64,000 nt of DNA from Legionella maceachernii (GTDB lineage Bacteria > Pseudomonadota > Gammaproteobacteria > Legionellales > Legionellaceae): the NCBI RefSeq assembly GCF_900167045.1, contig NZ_FUXJ01000002.1, positions 332,528-396,527 on the forward strand, in the 5' to 3' direction. The position numbers and the translations under genes were made by a program. Below, piece after piece: positions 29,401-37,800 of this stretch (positions are counted from its first letter, which is position 1; each line of letters opens with the position of its first letter). Under the pieces are notes generated by a model. That model did not search any database. It worked only from the letters and a program-made list of their open reading frames with translations, and was not told the DNA's origin.

Positions 29401-32400
29401 TATGATTTCAATGGTGGGGTAATCGCGGGGGGGAGTGGCTTAGGTAAAGATGGTGGAGTTGGTCTTTATGTAAAAGCGGGTGGCAAAATTATTTCCGATG
29501 CTTCCGACTTTATCAGTAATGGCACTAACTATCTGGAAGCCGATTCGGGGTTTGATTTTAGCGCGCGCCAACAGACTTATGTTTCTGATGTATCAACGAC
29601 AAGTACCTGGTACGGAAAGGAAACAACCCACATTGCCACATCGACTACGGTAAAGGGCGCTAATGTTATTTCAGGTACTGGGGTTAATATTTTACGCACA
29701 CAGTATGGTGGTGTTAATGCAGTAGCAGCGCAATTTATTTCGCCTGGCGGGACTCAGATTTATGCACAAAATGATGTGCAATTATACAACTTAAAATCGC
29801 AAAATAGAGTGTACGATTCCACCAGTAAGTTGTGGGGCTTATCTAAATATTCTCGATCGGGGATTTATGAAAGCTCTACGCCCACCGTATTCATGGATAA
29901 TGGGTCAACACGTATTTTTTCCTCTGAAGGCTCCATTGAAGCCTATGGTACTTTGTTTATTGGTGGAGGGGATTTAGAATTAGATGCGAGAAAGCGCCTT
30001 AAGTTTAGATCCGATATTTTGCAGCACGAAGTGGAAGAGAAAACGCGAGGATTGTCCATTTCGGTACCTGGAATGGGCGCTTGGCAATCTTGGAAGAGTG
30101 GTGGCCATTGGTGGGATATGGCGGCTGCAGAAGATCCCACTTTGTCGAAATTTAATTCGCTGTTTCATAGTAATAATCCAGCCGAAGCTTTTGCCAATTC
30201 AGCAAATCTAGGTATCAATTTATATAATACAGCCGATAGTATGATGCGCGGTTTCGCTCAAGATACACTGGGGGACGAGCTATTGTCGCGTTACCGTCTT
30301 GGTGGTAAAAATGGATTTTCACCCTCAGTAACCTTGTCGTTGACAGAAAGTAGTACGACTACGCGATTCCAAACTGTAGCAGATAGTGGAATTAATCGAG
30401 GGGGAAATGTCCATTTAAAGGCGGGAGAGGGAATTACTCTTGAAAATGGGGTCAAAATTCATGCTGGGAGCAATATGGATATCAATGCTCCTGAAATCAT
30501 TGCAAAAGCTGCGGAACTCCGTTCATCAATAGACCAAAAGACGAGTACTCAATCAGTTACTCTATTGCCTGCGGAGATTCTTACTCATCCTATCCAAGAT
30601 GTTTCTCTAGGCTATTCCCACACAGTGACTGAATTAACTAATACAGCCAACGCGGAGCTTTCTGCCAATGGCAATATGCATCTTCATTACCAAGAAGGTG
30701 CTGTTCATCGAGTGGAGCTTGATGGGGCAAGGATAGACGCAGGAACACTGGATGCACAAATTGAGCACTTAAAGATTATTGATAAGCAGGATAAGTCGTT
30801 CACTCGCACGAAAGCGGGTAGTGTCAGTTTACTGGGCCAAATTTCTGCCTATCAAGGCGAGGGAGATGCTGCCATAACGAAGCAACACAGCGGAATTCAT
30901 GTAGTTGATGGTATTAATACTAATGGTCACGTTGTCGAGGTAGAAAGTGCATCGATGAAAGGAGGAGAGATTGTTACTGAGGGTGAAAATCACATCCATA
31001 TCGATAGATTAATCGCGGAAAATGTCTGCGATTATCAGGCCTATAATGGCGGTGGTGTTAGTTTGAATGTGAATGACCTGCAGAGGTTAGCTGGACAAAA
31101 ACCAACAAATGAAGTCGGTGAGCAAGCCATTGCGACACTTTCAATCGGCGTTGACCACGTCGATTATCAGGCCAATAATCAATCGGTGGTTCATGGAGCA
31201 CAAGGTACTCAGGCTGAAATAGTTGAGTTAACCGGCAACATCCATACAGAATCGGCAGATGGAAAAACGGTGTTTAAAAACAAGGAAGTGAGCTTAACAT
31301 TAGATGTTCCCTTAACAAATACGGACTATCTTCAGCAAAGCCAAAATAATATAAAAAATGGTATGCAACGTTTTTCAACAAAAAGCGATGAAAATCATTT
31401 ACCAAATGAACCCCCGATTCCCGAGCCAGTAGAACAAATTTTGCCCTCAAGAAGAAACGAAGAAGAGGAAGAGGAGGAAGAAGAGCAAGGGGAGCCGCGC
31501 GAAAAACCCCATGAGCTAGAGCTTGAGTCGCCCGCGAATAAATCGATTAATACCTCTAATCCCAGCGAATTAGATCCTGAGGCTTTTAAGGCAGCCTTAG
31601 CATTGTATATGGCATCAGACGACCAAAATCTTCTAGAAAATACTCCAAGTGCCGCTCCTTCTCCGGGGGAAAAAGATACCAAAGCGGATCAATACAATTC
31701 AATACAGCTTCGATTAAAAAATGCAATACTTAAAGCAATTAAAGCGGGGGCTGAAGATGGATGGAGTCGTCTCGGTAAGCAATTTGATAAGGAAACAGTT
31801 CACAAATTAATAAGGCTCTCTTCAGAATCTGGAGTTGAATCGAAGTTAGTGATGAAAACCTACTTTGGAACAAAAGGGTTACTCATTACCATTATGTTTA
31901 ATTTAGGTTCAGCTTCTCTTGAAGGTAAAAAGAAAATACTGCAAGACGCTGCATTAAGCACAGGAGGAGATATAGTATTTGGTCTTGTGCTTAAGTACGG
32001 TGCCCGTTCTGCTGCTGGTCCTGTCGGATGGGGTGTCGTTGCTTTGGACGCGATTGATACTCTGGTATATGATCAAAACTATGTGGACAAGTTATGCGAG
32101 GAAAGCATCCATCATTTGAATGAATCCCAACAGTTATTACACCAGGGTAATTATTTAGGAGCTTATGGCATGCAGCAACTTACTGCAGCACAAACCGAGC
32201 TTGCTGGTCGTGCCCAAGCATTTCATGCCTTAAAAGAGTTTTTAACAGAAGTTCCTAAGGAAATAGTAAAACTACCTAGTAAAATAGCAGAGAGCGTTAG
32301 GAAAGAAGGACTTAATACACAGAAATCTCCTCTTTTACCGACCGAGTCTAGAGGTTCTGCCCTCGATAGAAATCGATTTTTCGGCAAAACTCAGCAAAAA

Positions 32401-32451
32401 GAGGAAGATAAGATTGGAAAAGAACATACTACCGTGCTGGGGGCTTCGTGA
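23482..32451 (+). CDS. Giant beta-helix (filamentous-haemagglutinin-like) protein
   Basis: This 2989-residue protein has an AAGGAA site eight bases upstream. No Sec signal peptide and no recognisable TPS secretion domain are seen at the N-terminus (MTDLMIMEVGVQNLGVQ). Residues 60-940 are repetitive strand-turn sequence of the beta-helix kind. About 950-1150 is a non-repetitive, partly helical insert. About 1175-1745 contains three long repeats, sharing KKTA(E/K)EELFVP, EKEFKPQH and (L/I)AGGDYT. About 1830-2500 has haemagglutinin-type repeats (GGVINADTVNIKAGEI, GGNVHLKAGEGITLENG). A poly-Glu linker lies near 2660, then a helical C-terminal region from about 2740 with a hydrophobic segment (SAAGPVGWGVVALDAIDTL). 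The stop overlaps the next gene. An adhesin or toxin-delivery stalk is likely; the export route is unclear. Confidence 0.75.
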   Translation: MTDLMIMEVGVQNLGVQSRVKDINDFSFIPPSLANTNNILEPISLDENGEYTFVASEIFSPSGALYDNEIKVLEWRRTIDGCLVVEIYTTKQVNLFTNVKVKECLVSAKGPLFIQGQIEADTVGIQAEALGVSGSLQSNSSVILTAKQGIGLLAPINAENLSIHAAYVHQGANLHLNGHLDVSTQCFKQEPSVRTRINTLRLIAEQCELSGNFLVSNESFIVAKAWICGDNQSQSTLQFSAANYIRARNLQIRGDTEVCIGHPNRDDRSIFIINETMAVDKLAVMDFHHVNSFANELDNHGEFSLHRSMVEIKTLKQNGLFETERSLVKVVAHLDHRQASSVLKNSRLVSFKTSCEGGLFSLDQCEFQGDSFSSYVGSFDFEVKNKTKVEVNALKLSEKTVASWVDASVKVNGMMFSAATLNLEAVGLIADKIKSIRNKSTIHNSSVRAQTQIELCDAVELSNISLYGKNILLNGHLAIQKTKMSAQFLNIASAQAEVNSLILFSNRLNIKGSKEPDRVVIKNSELSIQLFSSQNCVTFYSSAILGVSKELFRYDLTRLKLIDCKFITKNAVCQAIDSELNLEHFSTFQVGLLHSQGAMKAKDSQVSCTFLWQDKANWKSESSTIEVQGTIISQTSTMELKKSAFQASLMRFQDTEFNLQEGSQLDAGTVMTNSHTILASNQSKLLAGKFLLRGRTEICESLLAAEELRIYDEFRAIDQSIVSVDDLITVAKDAHAEFTYSKVNTSKVQTFGEVVVSDTVVRANTQVAVWSSGTCTLEGDALVSTENMVIRGDLVTQMATVPRLKPEEKIDEEENAPAPTLHVTGKLHLTRNASIEGTADLKIEANEFLHAGSTHIDGELKARGEIFSNHGTLEADAIYLGFDDKILNFGSFYTNSMLVHSNFLNLGGFVSAKRSLSIAGFYGINLGLIAANSYSNSTLLSINGGLVLPNLAADWGDILSWRNLAALAKITATTLVPTYAHTINMLAMAPSLYNGARGLYHLANNFNWNARSHQWMAQMCQLKDIAFSAWNAFNVGQAIPGELAHLSSDFPAFTSLLFDVNTYSYANFKTAASKFDWQHFGFRAAGAFLGNYSESALLGVNYGVALAPSIMQKNACTVNLGVEASLNYNAETPFFYNGGWIDSNEFRVTTDYSYNTGYLEGINQFTFEAKQMVNRGEVDGKHVHITIGNLAQYGHFALEKGQVKIAEFSDNAEADTKYSWIVASGDNFNSNGHLEADHTQFTYTNRFQTTETASEQFEHVWVKAKEFIHGGALDYQQFVTIEADTAILKKDSVIQGKKTAEEELFVPKKDEKAESETELSEKPPTDSESKEKEFKPQHVLVFKTNKEVVDGRLAGGDYTFFRGMPVETETIATDNKENDSSDQKEEKPTKSKELIFGEHASTDLTYGSVLTESLINEGDEKFTKFQFDVDNLSQQQKLVLEDCGGEITHFDDARAESTTINDSWLTGDQFHTESNFASTKSHFVYRNQFVIEEKAQVKTAEQVKVITGHFENKGQVAYEGILTVEADSALLASGSAIVGKKTAKEELFVPQEGSTEKEFKPQHAFLLQANTEQLHGKIAGGDYTLIAGKPAKEEESTDSSPGAVKKSESLEIGQSAEIDIAQATIASKSVHNSGNVHLENSSLEIDHTSLDGGGQLALVDGSWFTGDTLDTQDATFNLDGSVVKLAHTHFGSMSREQFKDSILKSTEFRDESLMTYQGRVDILTDQYTHLGRVSKGNADDQNLFHVKAQTANLWGSADLDTGVFEIAHFADSANFISGLGQYSNYLASKEMMVETQDFVTLTNPIYRTCDVTVKASGITMMTDDYLPRDLSLISTAGDVYLLGNVANNNLYVQSAGNIWNNHVLYNNGVGQFVAAGGFYNLGGVINADTVNIKAGEIKNVTSGSYAASAPWPISVGEVGAICGRNEAYLEATNGNIENYGGFIGSGNYTQLIASGNVVNACNIGFHFGPYDIIYDFNGGVIAGGSGLGKDGGVGLYVKAGGKIISDASDFISNGTNYLEADSGFDFSARQQTYVSDVSTTSTWYGKETTHIATSTTVKGANVISGTGVNILRTQYGGVNAVAAQFISPGGTQIYAQNDVQLYNLKSQNRVYDSTSKLWGLSKYSRSGIYESSTPTVFMDNGSTRIFSSEGSIEAYGTLFIGGGDLELDARKRLKFRSDILQHEVEEKTRGLSISVPGMGAWQSWKSGGHWWDMAAAEDPTLSKFNSLFHSNNPAEAFANSANLGINLYNTADSMMRGFAQDTLGDELLSRYRLGGKNGFSPSVTLSLTESSTTTRFQTVADSGINRGGNVHLKAGEGITLENGVKIHAGSNMDINAPEIIAKAAELRSSIDQKTSTQSVTLLPAEILTHPIQDVSLGYSHTVTELTNTANAELSANGNMHLHYQEGAVHRVELDGARIDAGTLDAQIEHLKIIDKQDKSFTRTKAGSVSLLGQISAYQGEGDAAITKQHSGIHVVDGINTNGHVVEVESASMKGGEIVTEGENHIHIDRLIAENVCDYQAYNGGGVSLNVNDLQRLAGQKPTNEVGEQAIATLSIGVDHVDYQANNQSVVHGAQGTQAEIVELTGNIHTESADGKTVFKNKEVSLTLDVPLTNTDYLQQSQNNIKNGMQRFSTKSDENHLPNEPPIPEPVEQILPSRRNEEEEEEEEEQGEPREKPHELELESPANKSINTSNPSELDPEAFKAALALYMASDDQNLLENTPSAAPSPGEKDTKADQYNSIQLRLKNAILKAIKAGAEDGWSRLGKQFDKETVHKLIRLSSESGVESKLVMKTYFGTKGLLITIMFNLGSASLEGKKKILQDAALSTGGDIVFGLVLKYGARSAAGPVGWGVVALDAIDTLVYDQNYVDKLCEESIHHLNESQQLLHQGNYLGAYGMQQLTAAQTELAGRAQAFHALKEFLTEVPKEIVKLPSKIAESVRKEGLNTQKSPLLPTESRGSALDRNRFFGKTQQKEEDKIGKEHTTVLGAS

Positions 32452-33137
32452 AATATAAGAGCAAAACAATTTGTTTAATTCTATTTTTATTACTAGCAAG
32501 CTTCACAGCACTAGCTCAGCCAACTAAATGGGAAAAGCTTAAAGAAAAATTTCTGCTCGCCAAAGAACGTGGTGAATATAGACGCGCACTCGCCATTGCT
32601 CACGAGGCTTTTGAGGAGGCAATGAGAAATGATCAACGCAAGATTACTTGGAGTTGGTATTTTCTTGGGCAATCCTATTCTAATCAGGGACAATATGAGC
32701 TTGCTGAAACGATGTTTAATTTTATTTTACCTATTTGGAAAAAGGAGTATGGTGAAAATAGTAGTGCAGTGACAATAATAATAAGTGAGCTTGCTTTAGT
32801 TTATCGTGAGCAAGGAGATCTTGCTAAAGCTGAACAATATTCTAAAAAAGCCATTAAGCTGATAACTCAATTAGACGGTAAAAGAGTAATTTGGGGAGTT
32901 AGTCTTGAAAAAATAATTAGCTTAGTGGAACAAATTTTGGGAACAAATCACCCTGAGTTAGCTTCAAGCCTAAATTCCTTGGCATTGTCCTACTATAAAA
33001 AAGGATCCTATCAAGAGGCAGAAGCTCTTTATCTTCGTGCAATTGAAATCGTCGAAAAAACCTTTGGAGAAGAACACACTGAACTGGTTTCTTATAGAAA
33101 TAATTTAGCTGAACTATATTTGGCAAGGGTATCGTGA
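32448..33137 (+). CDS. Secreted TPR protein, frameshifted at its end
   Basis: The GTG start overlaps the stop of the giant gene (GTGA), implying coupled translation. The 229-residue product has a signal peptide (MKYKSKTICLILFLLLASFTALAQ) and at least four tetratricopeptide units of the long kind (SWYFLGQSYSNQGQYELAET; ASLNSLALSYYKKGSYQEAE; LYLRAIEIVEKTFGEEH). The frame ends LYLARVS, but the +1 frame continues TPR coding for about 40 codons to 33,243 (KLYDKALKHGIKNLGENHP), so one base in the TTT run near 33,120 has probably been gained. The periplasmic location and coupling suggest a partner, chaperone or immunity role for the giant protein; that is inference. Confidence 0.75.
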   Translation: MKYKSKTICLILFLLLASFTALAQPTKWEKLKEKFLLAKERGEYRRALAIAHEAFEEAMRNDQRKITWSWYFLGQSYSNQGQYELAETMFNFILPIWKKEYGENSSAVTIIISELALVYREQGDLAKAEQYSKKAIKLITQLDGKRVIWGVSLEKIISLVEQILGTNHPELASSLNSLALSYYKKGSYQEAEALYLRAIEIVEKTFGEEHTELVSYRNNLAELYLARVS

Positions 33138-33349
33138 TAAAGCAAAAAAATTGTATGACAAAGCTCTAAAGCACGGAATAAAAAATTTAGGGGAAAATCA
33201 TCCAAACATAAAAATAATTAAACAAAATCAGAGAACGATGTAAGCCGGGTATACAAGGGCGCGATTTACTCAAAGCGATCACTGATGCCATCCTATATCA
33301 TTATACCTCAATCCGGTAATACTGGCTCCAGTTAAGTTTTTGAAAGAAA

Positions 33350-33540
33350 GCAAGTAGCTTTGATGGAGACGCAGTCGTAATCAAGGTTTTCATGTATCCG
33401 GACGTGGACGTTTAAAAGTCACTGTTAATTGTAGAAATCAGTTGAATCTGGCGTTTAGGCGAAAGAGAAACTTAATAGTCCGCCAGAAAATGGATAAACC
33501 TTGATTACGACTGCGTCTCCATCAAGGCTACGCTGGCTAA
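33350..33540. repeat. Paired REP-like elements in inverted orientation
   Basis: GATGGAGACGCAGTCGTAAT, continuing to CAAGGTT (from 33,362), recurs as its reverse complement at 33,497-33,522, with about 110 bases between. The same unit is at 40,411 and in part at 18,000. The interval 33,244-33,606 holds no gene; its remaining sequence is unidentified. Confidence 0.8.
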
Positions 33541-33606
33541 ATGTGTTTTAAATGACTTTTTAGTTCTGGTGTATATACAAATTTAGTGTTTTAAAAATGA
33601 GTTAAT

Positions 33607-34488
33607 ATGGGAAAAATCAGCTATTCACAAGCGCGTAACCATTTAAAAGCTGCGTGCGAGCAATACATTGCTCATAATCAGGTACAATTGGATGGATTAA
33701 TATCTATTGATCCGTGGTCTCTAGGCTTACCTTTTACCCCCCCCCGGTTAGGATTCCATAATTGGATCTATAGTGTCTGTTGGGAAGTGCACAAAAACCT
33801 TACATTTAACAATCAAGAAATGTGTAACAGTAGCACGGAGAAAATTTTACCAGTTCTAAATAAAGAGCAGAGGCTTGAGCAGAGTGACCGTAGCAATGTT
33901 TTGCATAATCTGCAAGCATTGATTGAATTATCTCATCTTATTCTAGACCAGCGGGGATTGGGGCAACGAGCAGATTGCCCACAGCTGAGCAATTTACCTC
34001 AAGAAAATGCTCCATTTTCGACAAAAATTCATTATAGCTTTGAGCATTTACTCAATTTGTCGCGTTTTATGTCTAATCAGCCTGAATTACAAGAAACTCA
34101 TATGCCTTTGATTCATGATTACCTTATTACAATATATTCTAGTTTTGCGGGCTATGTTAAAGGTATAGCAGTAAGAGAACTTCAGTCCACTTTGCAGTCA
34201 GACTTAGGTGACAAAGAAGCAGTTGAAGCAGTGGAAATGCAATTAAACAACAAAGTAACCCTTGGAATATTGAGAGAAAATCGTCAATCTTCATGGGAAC
34301 AAAATTTAAAATTGTTATCAGTTATTTCTATGTTAATCGGTGTGGGGATATTCACGACTTTAGGCTTGGCTTGTAAACGCTACTATGATTCTGGTGGTAC
34401 TAGTATCAATTTTTTCAAACCGCTGTCAGAGAATTTGTGTGAAACAATGATACAGATTACGGAAAATACTCATCCGCACATGCCTTGA
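33607..34488 (+). CDS. Unknown protein with C-terminal membrane helix
   Basis: This 293-residue, mostly helical protein has no signal peptide. A single hydrophobic helix lies at about residues 234-258 (LLSVISMLIGVGIFTTLGLA), followed by a short tail ending ENTHPHMP. I recognise no family. The start ATG has a weak GAG upstream. Size, composition and position among effector-like genes are consistent with a tail-anchored effector, but nothing in the sequence proves it. A REP-like palindrome follows the stop. Confidence 0.55.
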   Translation: MGKISYSQARNHLKAACEQYIAHNQVQLDGLISIDPWSLGLPFTPPRLGFHNWIYSVCWEVHKNLTFNNQEMCNSSTEKILPVLNKEQRLEQSDRSNVLHNLQALIELSHLILDQRGLGQRADCPQLSNLPQENAPFSTKIHYSFEHLLNLSRFMSNQPELQETHMPLIHDYLITIYSSFAGYVKGIAVRELQSTLQSDLGDKEAVEAVEMQLNNKVTLGILRENRQSSWEQNLKLLSVISMLIGVGIFTTLGLACKRYYDSGGTSINFFKPLSENLCETMIQITENTHPHMP

Positions 34489-34497
34489 TGCAACAGC

Positions 34498-34592
34498 AAG
34501 CGTAGCCCGGATGAAGTAAAACGAAATCCGGGGATATTCAAGTCCAATATCCCGGATTACGGCTGCGCCTACACCCAGGCTACGCCGGCTTT
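34498..34592. repeat. REP-like palindromic element
   Basis: Outer pair AGCGTAGCC/GGCTACGCC and a strong inner hairpin CCGGGGATATT/AATATCCCGG with a seven-base loop (34,528-34,555). The CCGGATTACGGCTGCGCC motif is shared in form with the repeats at 33,350. It directly follows a gene and may act as a terminator or mRNA stabiliser. The remainder to 34,817 is AT-rich leader. Confidence 0.75.
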
Positions 34593-34817
34593 CAAATTTC
34601 AATGCATGTGTTTCATGCGACGGAAATAGGCCCGAAGGTGCAAAAATTATTGCAACTTCACTCTGATAAAATGAACATAAGTTTTAGCAAAATATTCAGA
34701 TAATCTTATTTTAAAAAGATTTTAAACAGGGTGTAAGAAGAAATCACGTTGTACTCTTTGATAAAAGTTTGTTTATTATTTATCATAGCCCCCAAATGTA
34801 CTAAGCCAGTTGTTATT

Positions 34818-37800
34818 ATGTCAAAGCATTTAAAGGTGCAAATAAACCAAACTGTTCAAATAAACACACATCATGTTGTTCAAAATCGGATAGCTAAGAG
34901 TGCAGATATAATTAAATTGATCGGACAAGCCGAGTTTGTCGATTTATTTAAAAAATACCGCCCTGTTTTGTCTCAGCAATGTAATGAGCATTATTTAAGT
35001 AATCCAGATTTATTTTGGAACCATTTATTTGGAAATATTGGTTGGGCTTTGCAGCATGGACAGAATAAAAAGGCAAACTATCTAACTGAAGAATCTGCTC
35101 ACCTGATTTTACAGAATTTCGAGAAGTTTGTTAGCGGATTTGATTTTTATAATCGCCCTCGTGGCTTTTTAATGATTAAAAATCCCCATACCGGCATTTT
35201 GGATGTTCTGCATTACAGTTCTAACTTTCATCAACTACAAAAAGAAAGCCCGCCTAATTTTTTGGCTATCTCACTTGATTCACCTGATTCAGAGCAAGCG
35301 ATGCCTTCCAACCCTCATCCATTCAAAGGACATCAGAAAGAGTGGTATGACGCTTTGCAGCAAAAATGCAGGTTAGCGAATGGGCAAATAATTTGTACCG
35401 AGCAAGAATTACAGTCAGCATTTATTCGTTTTTCTCAAACCATCGAAGAATTTGGTTTAGAGTTTTATCCACCGGTGTTTGAGTCCAAATTTCTCAATTA
35501 TCCTGTGAACCCTATAGTGCTACTTGCGCGCTGGGAAACTGTTTTACGCAATCGTAATTTAAAAGTGGCTGATAGAAAAGCACAGTGGGATATTATCTTA
35601 GCTCTACACCTAGAAACTGGTGACAATGCCATTCGAGCGATAAGCGATTATGAGAATGATAATAATCCTTGTGGTATTTTGTTACCCGAAATGAACTTGG
35701 TAAAAGAAGATTTTTTAGAAACGGAAAATACTCAGGGAGAATTGAAAAGGTATTGGGGATTTCGCTCTGTATATGAACCTAAGGCAATCAACAACATAAA
35801 GGATTTTTGGCGTTATATCGCTTTTCAACCCAATCGTCATTCAAAGCAATTTTATATTGAAGCGTTAAAAGCGATTCAAGAGATCGAATTAATAAACGAT
35901 GTTAACCAACTGAAGTTAGTGCAACTCTTGGTATCGGCCACCACTGGTTTCAATGCAGCTCATGATTCAACGGAAGAAGATCATATACTCGCTATCTGGA
36001 TAGAGATATGCAGTATTATTAATCGCTGGGAAACGATGAATCCTATTACTTATATGTTGGGGGGGATAATTTCCCAGCAAAAAAAAAGTGAGCTCCGCAA
36101 TGAGCTAGTAGATCATCTATGTCGGTTAGAATCCTCTCCAAATATATTTTGGCTTAACATGATATTTGGGCATATAAAACACTATTTTTCCCGAGCGACA
36201 AGCACAGACGATTCCCCTTTAAGAAAATTATCAAATTCGCTAAATTTAGTCGTTTCTCGTTTGAAAATGGCTACCTACAAAGGAGCAAAATTTCTTTGTA
36301 ACAATGGTAATTGGATAACCACGGGCATTAAAGATTATGTAGAAATGCAAGAGCGGCTATGTGATACAGCAGGGCCTTTACACTCCCTCTTAGCCGCACA
36401 TTTAAGTACATTCAATGTCAAGGACGAAAAAAGATATATAGAAGATATTGGAAAGTTACATTTTATTGATAATGCCTTATTAATTTTTACTCTTAAAATC
36501 CTTGAAGATATTAAAACCAACAAAGATTTAAAATGGAATAATCTTTTTACGATTTGCAGTTTAATCAGTTCAGGGAAACTCAATACAGAAATGGAGGTTT
36601 TGAACTATTTAGAAAAAAATCTAAGTCGGGTTTTTGAAAAAAATTATTTTACTCAGAAAAAACAACAATTGCTTCAAGCTTTAAGTGGATTAAATGTTGA
36701 GCAAATTGCCTTTATTGATCAGCTTGGTTTTTCCACAGAGCAATCAGTTAATATTAAACGAATTTTATCGTTAGTAAGCACTAAAAATCCTTTATTAGAA
36801 GAAAATAAATTTCAAAATTTGGCTTTAAGATTTCGCGATTTCTCTCAGATTTTCACAAGTAGTGATGTCGGCAAATTTTTCAATAATCTTGCAGATTTAG
36901 AGTATTTGATTACTGATCTAGATGATCTTAATAGTCTCCTCGATCTCCTCATAGAAAAAAGAAAGTTAAGCGATTTTGAAAACATTTATTTTCGCAATAA
37001 GATAATAAAAAACGATGATCATTTACTCAAAAAATTTAATTACTATATTAGCTCAATCCAGGGCATAATTGACGCTTATCCCGGGCTAGATCCTGCCTCT
37101 TTGCAGAATTTTTTTGCTATTTTCATCCTCCATTCAAATCCAGATGAGTATGATGAAGGGCAAGTTGCAACCCTATTAAGTGATTTAGAGGAAATCATTC
37201 GCGTTAATCCACATATTCAGAACTATATTTTTCTCAATTTGCAAAACATCTCAGAAACAGATAAGCCGAATTATATTAGCAATACGTTGCAGTTTGTCCA
37301 TACATTAACGTCAATTCATAAACTATTATCAACTGAGGATGGCCGTTCCGACATCCAAAACATGCAAATTTTTTATACTTTATTGGCGAAATACGCGCAA
37401 AATCCACAGGCTTGTATTGCCTTATTTACCTTACTGCAAGATAAAAATTTAGATTTAGAAAAAATTAAATTTATTATCCAATTAATTAGCCGATTACTAG
37501 CAGAAAATCAATCTTTAGATAGTATCCAAGACACTGTGAAGTATATTGTTTTTTTAAACTCTGAACGTTATCAACATTTTGTTAATTGCTATCAATATCC
37601 TCCTTATGCGCCAATTCAAACTTGGCATGAATGGTCACAAAAACCAGAGACTCTTTTAAATCAATACAGAGAATTTTGTCTCAGCCCTTTTGGTACCAGA
37701 AAATTAGAGTATGCGTTTGATCTTCAGCATTACCATAGACAAAAATCATTGTTTAACGGCTTAATTCGCAATGGTGAGCCTTTTTCACCAGATCTGTTTA

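Noticed and set aside
23482..32451. Classical two-partner-secretion CdiA-type toxin
   Set aside because: No signal peptide, no visible TPS domain, no VENN-type motif and no TpsB gene in the window; only the general beta-helix resemblance is kept.
33361..33522. CRISPR-like spacing of a 27-base repeat
   Set aside because: Only two copies, in inverted orientation, with no regular spacers and no cas genes.
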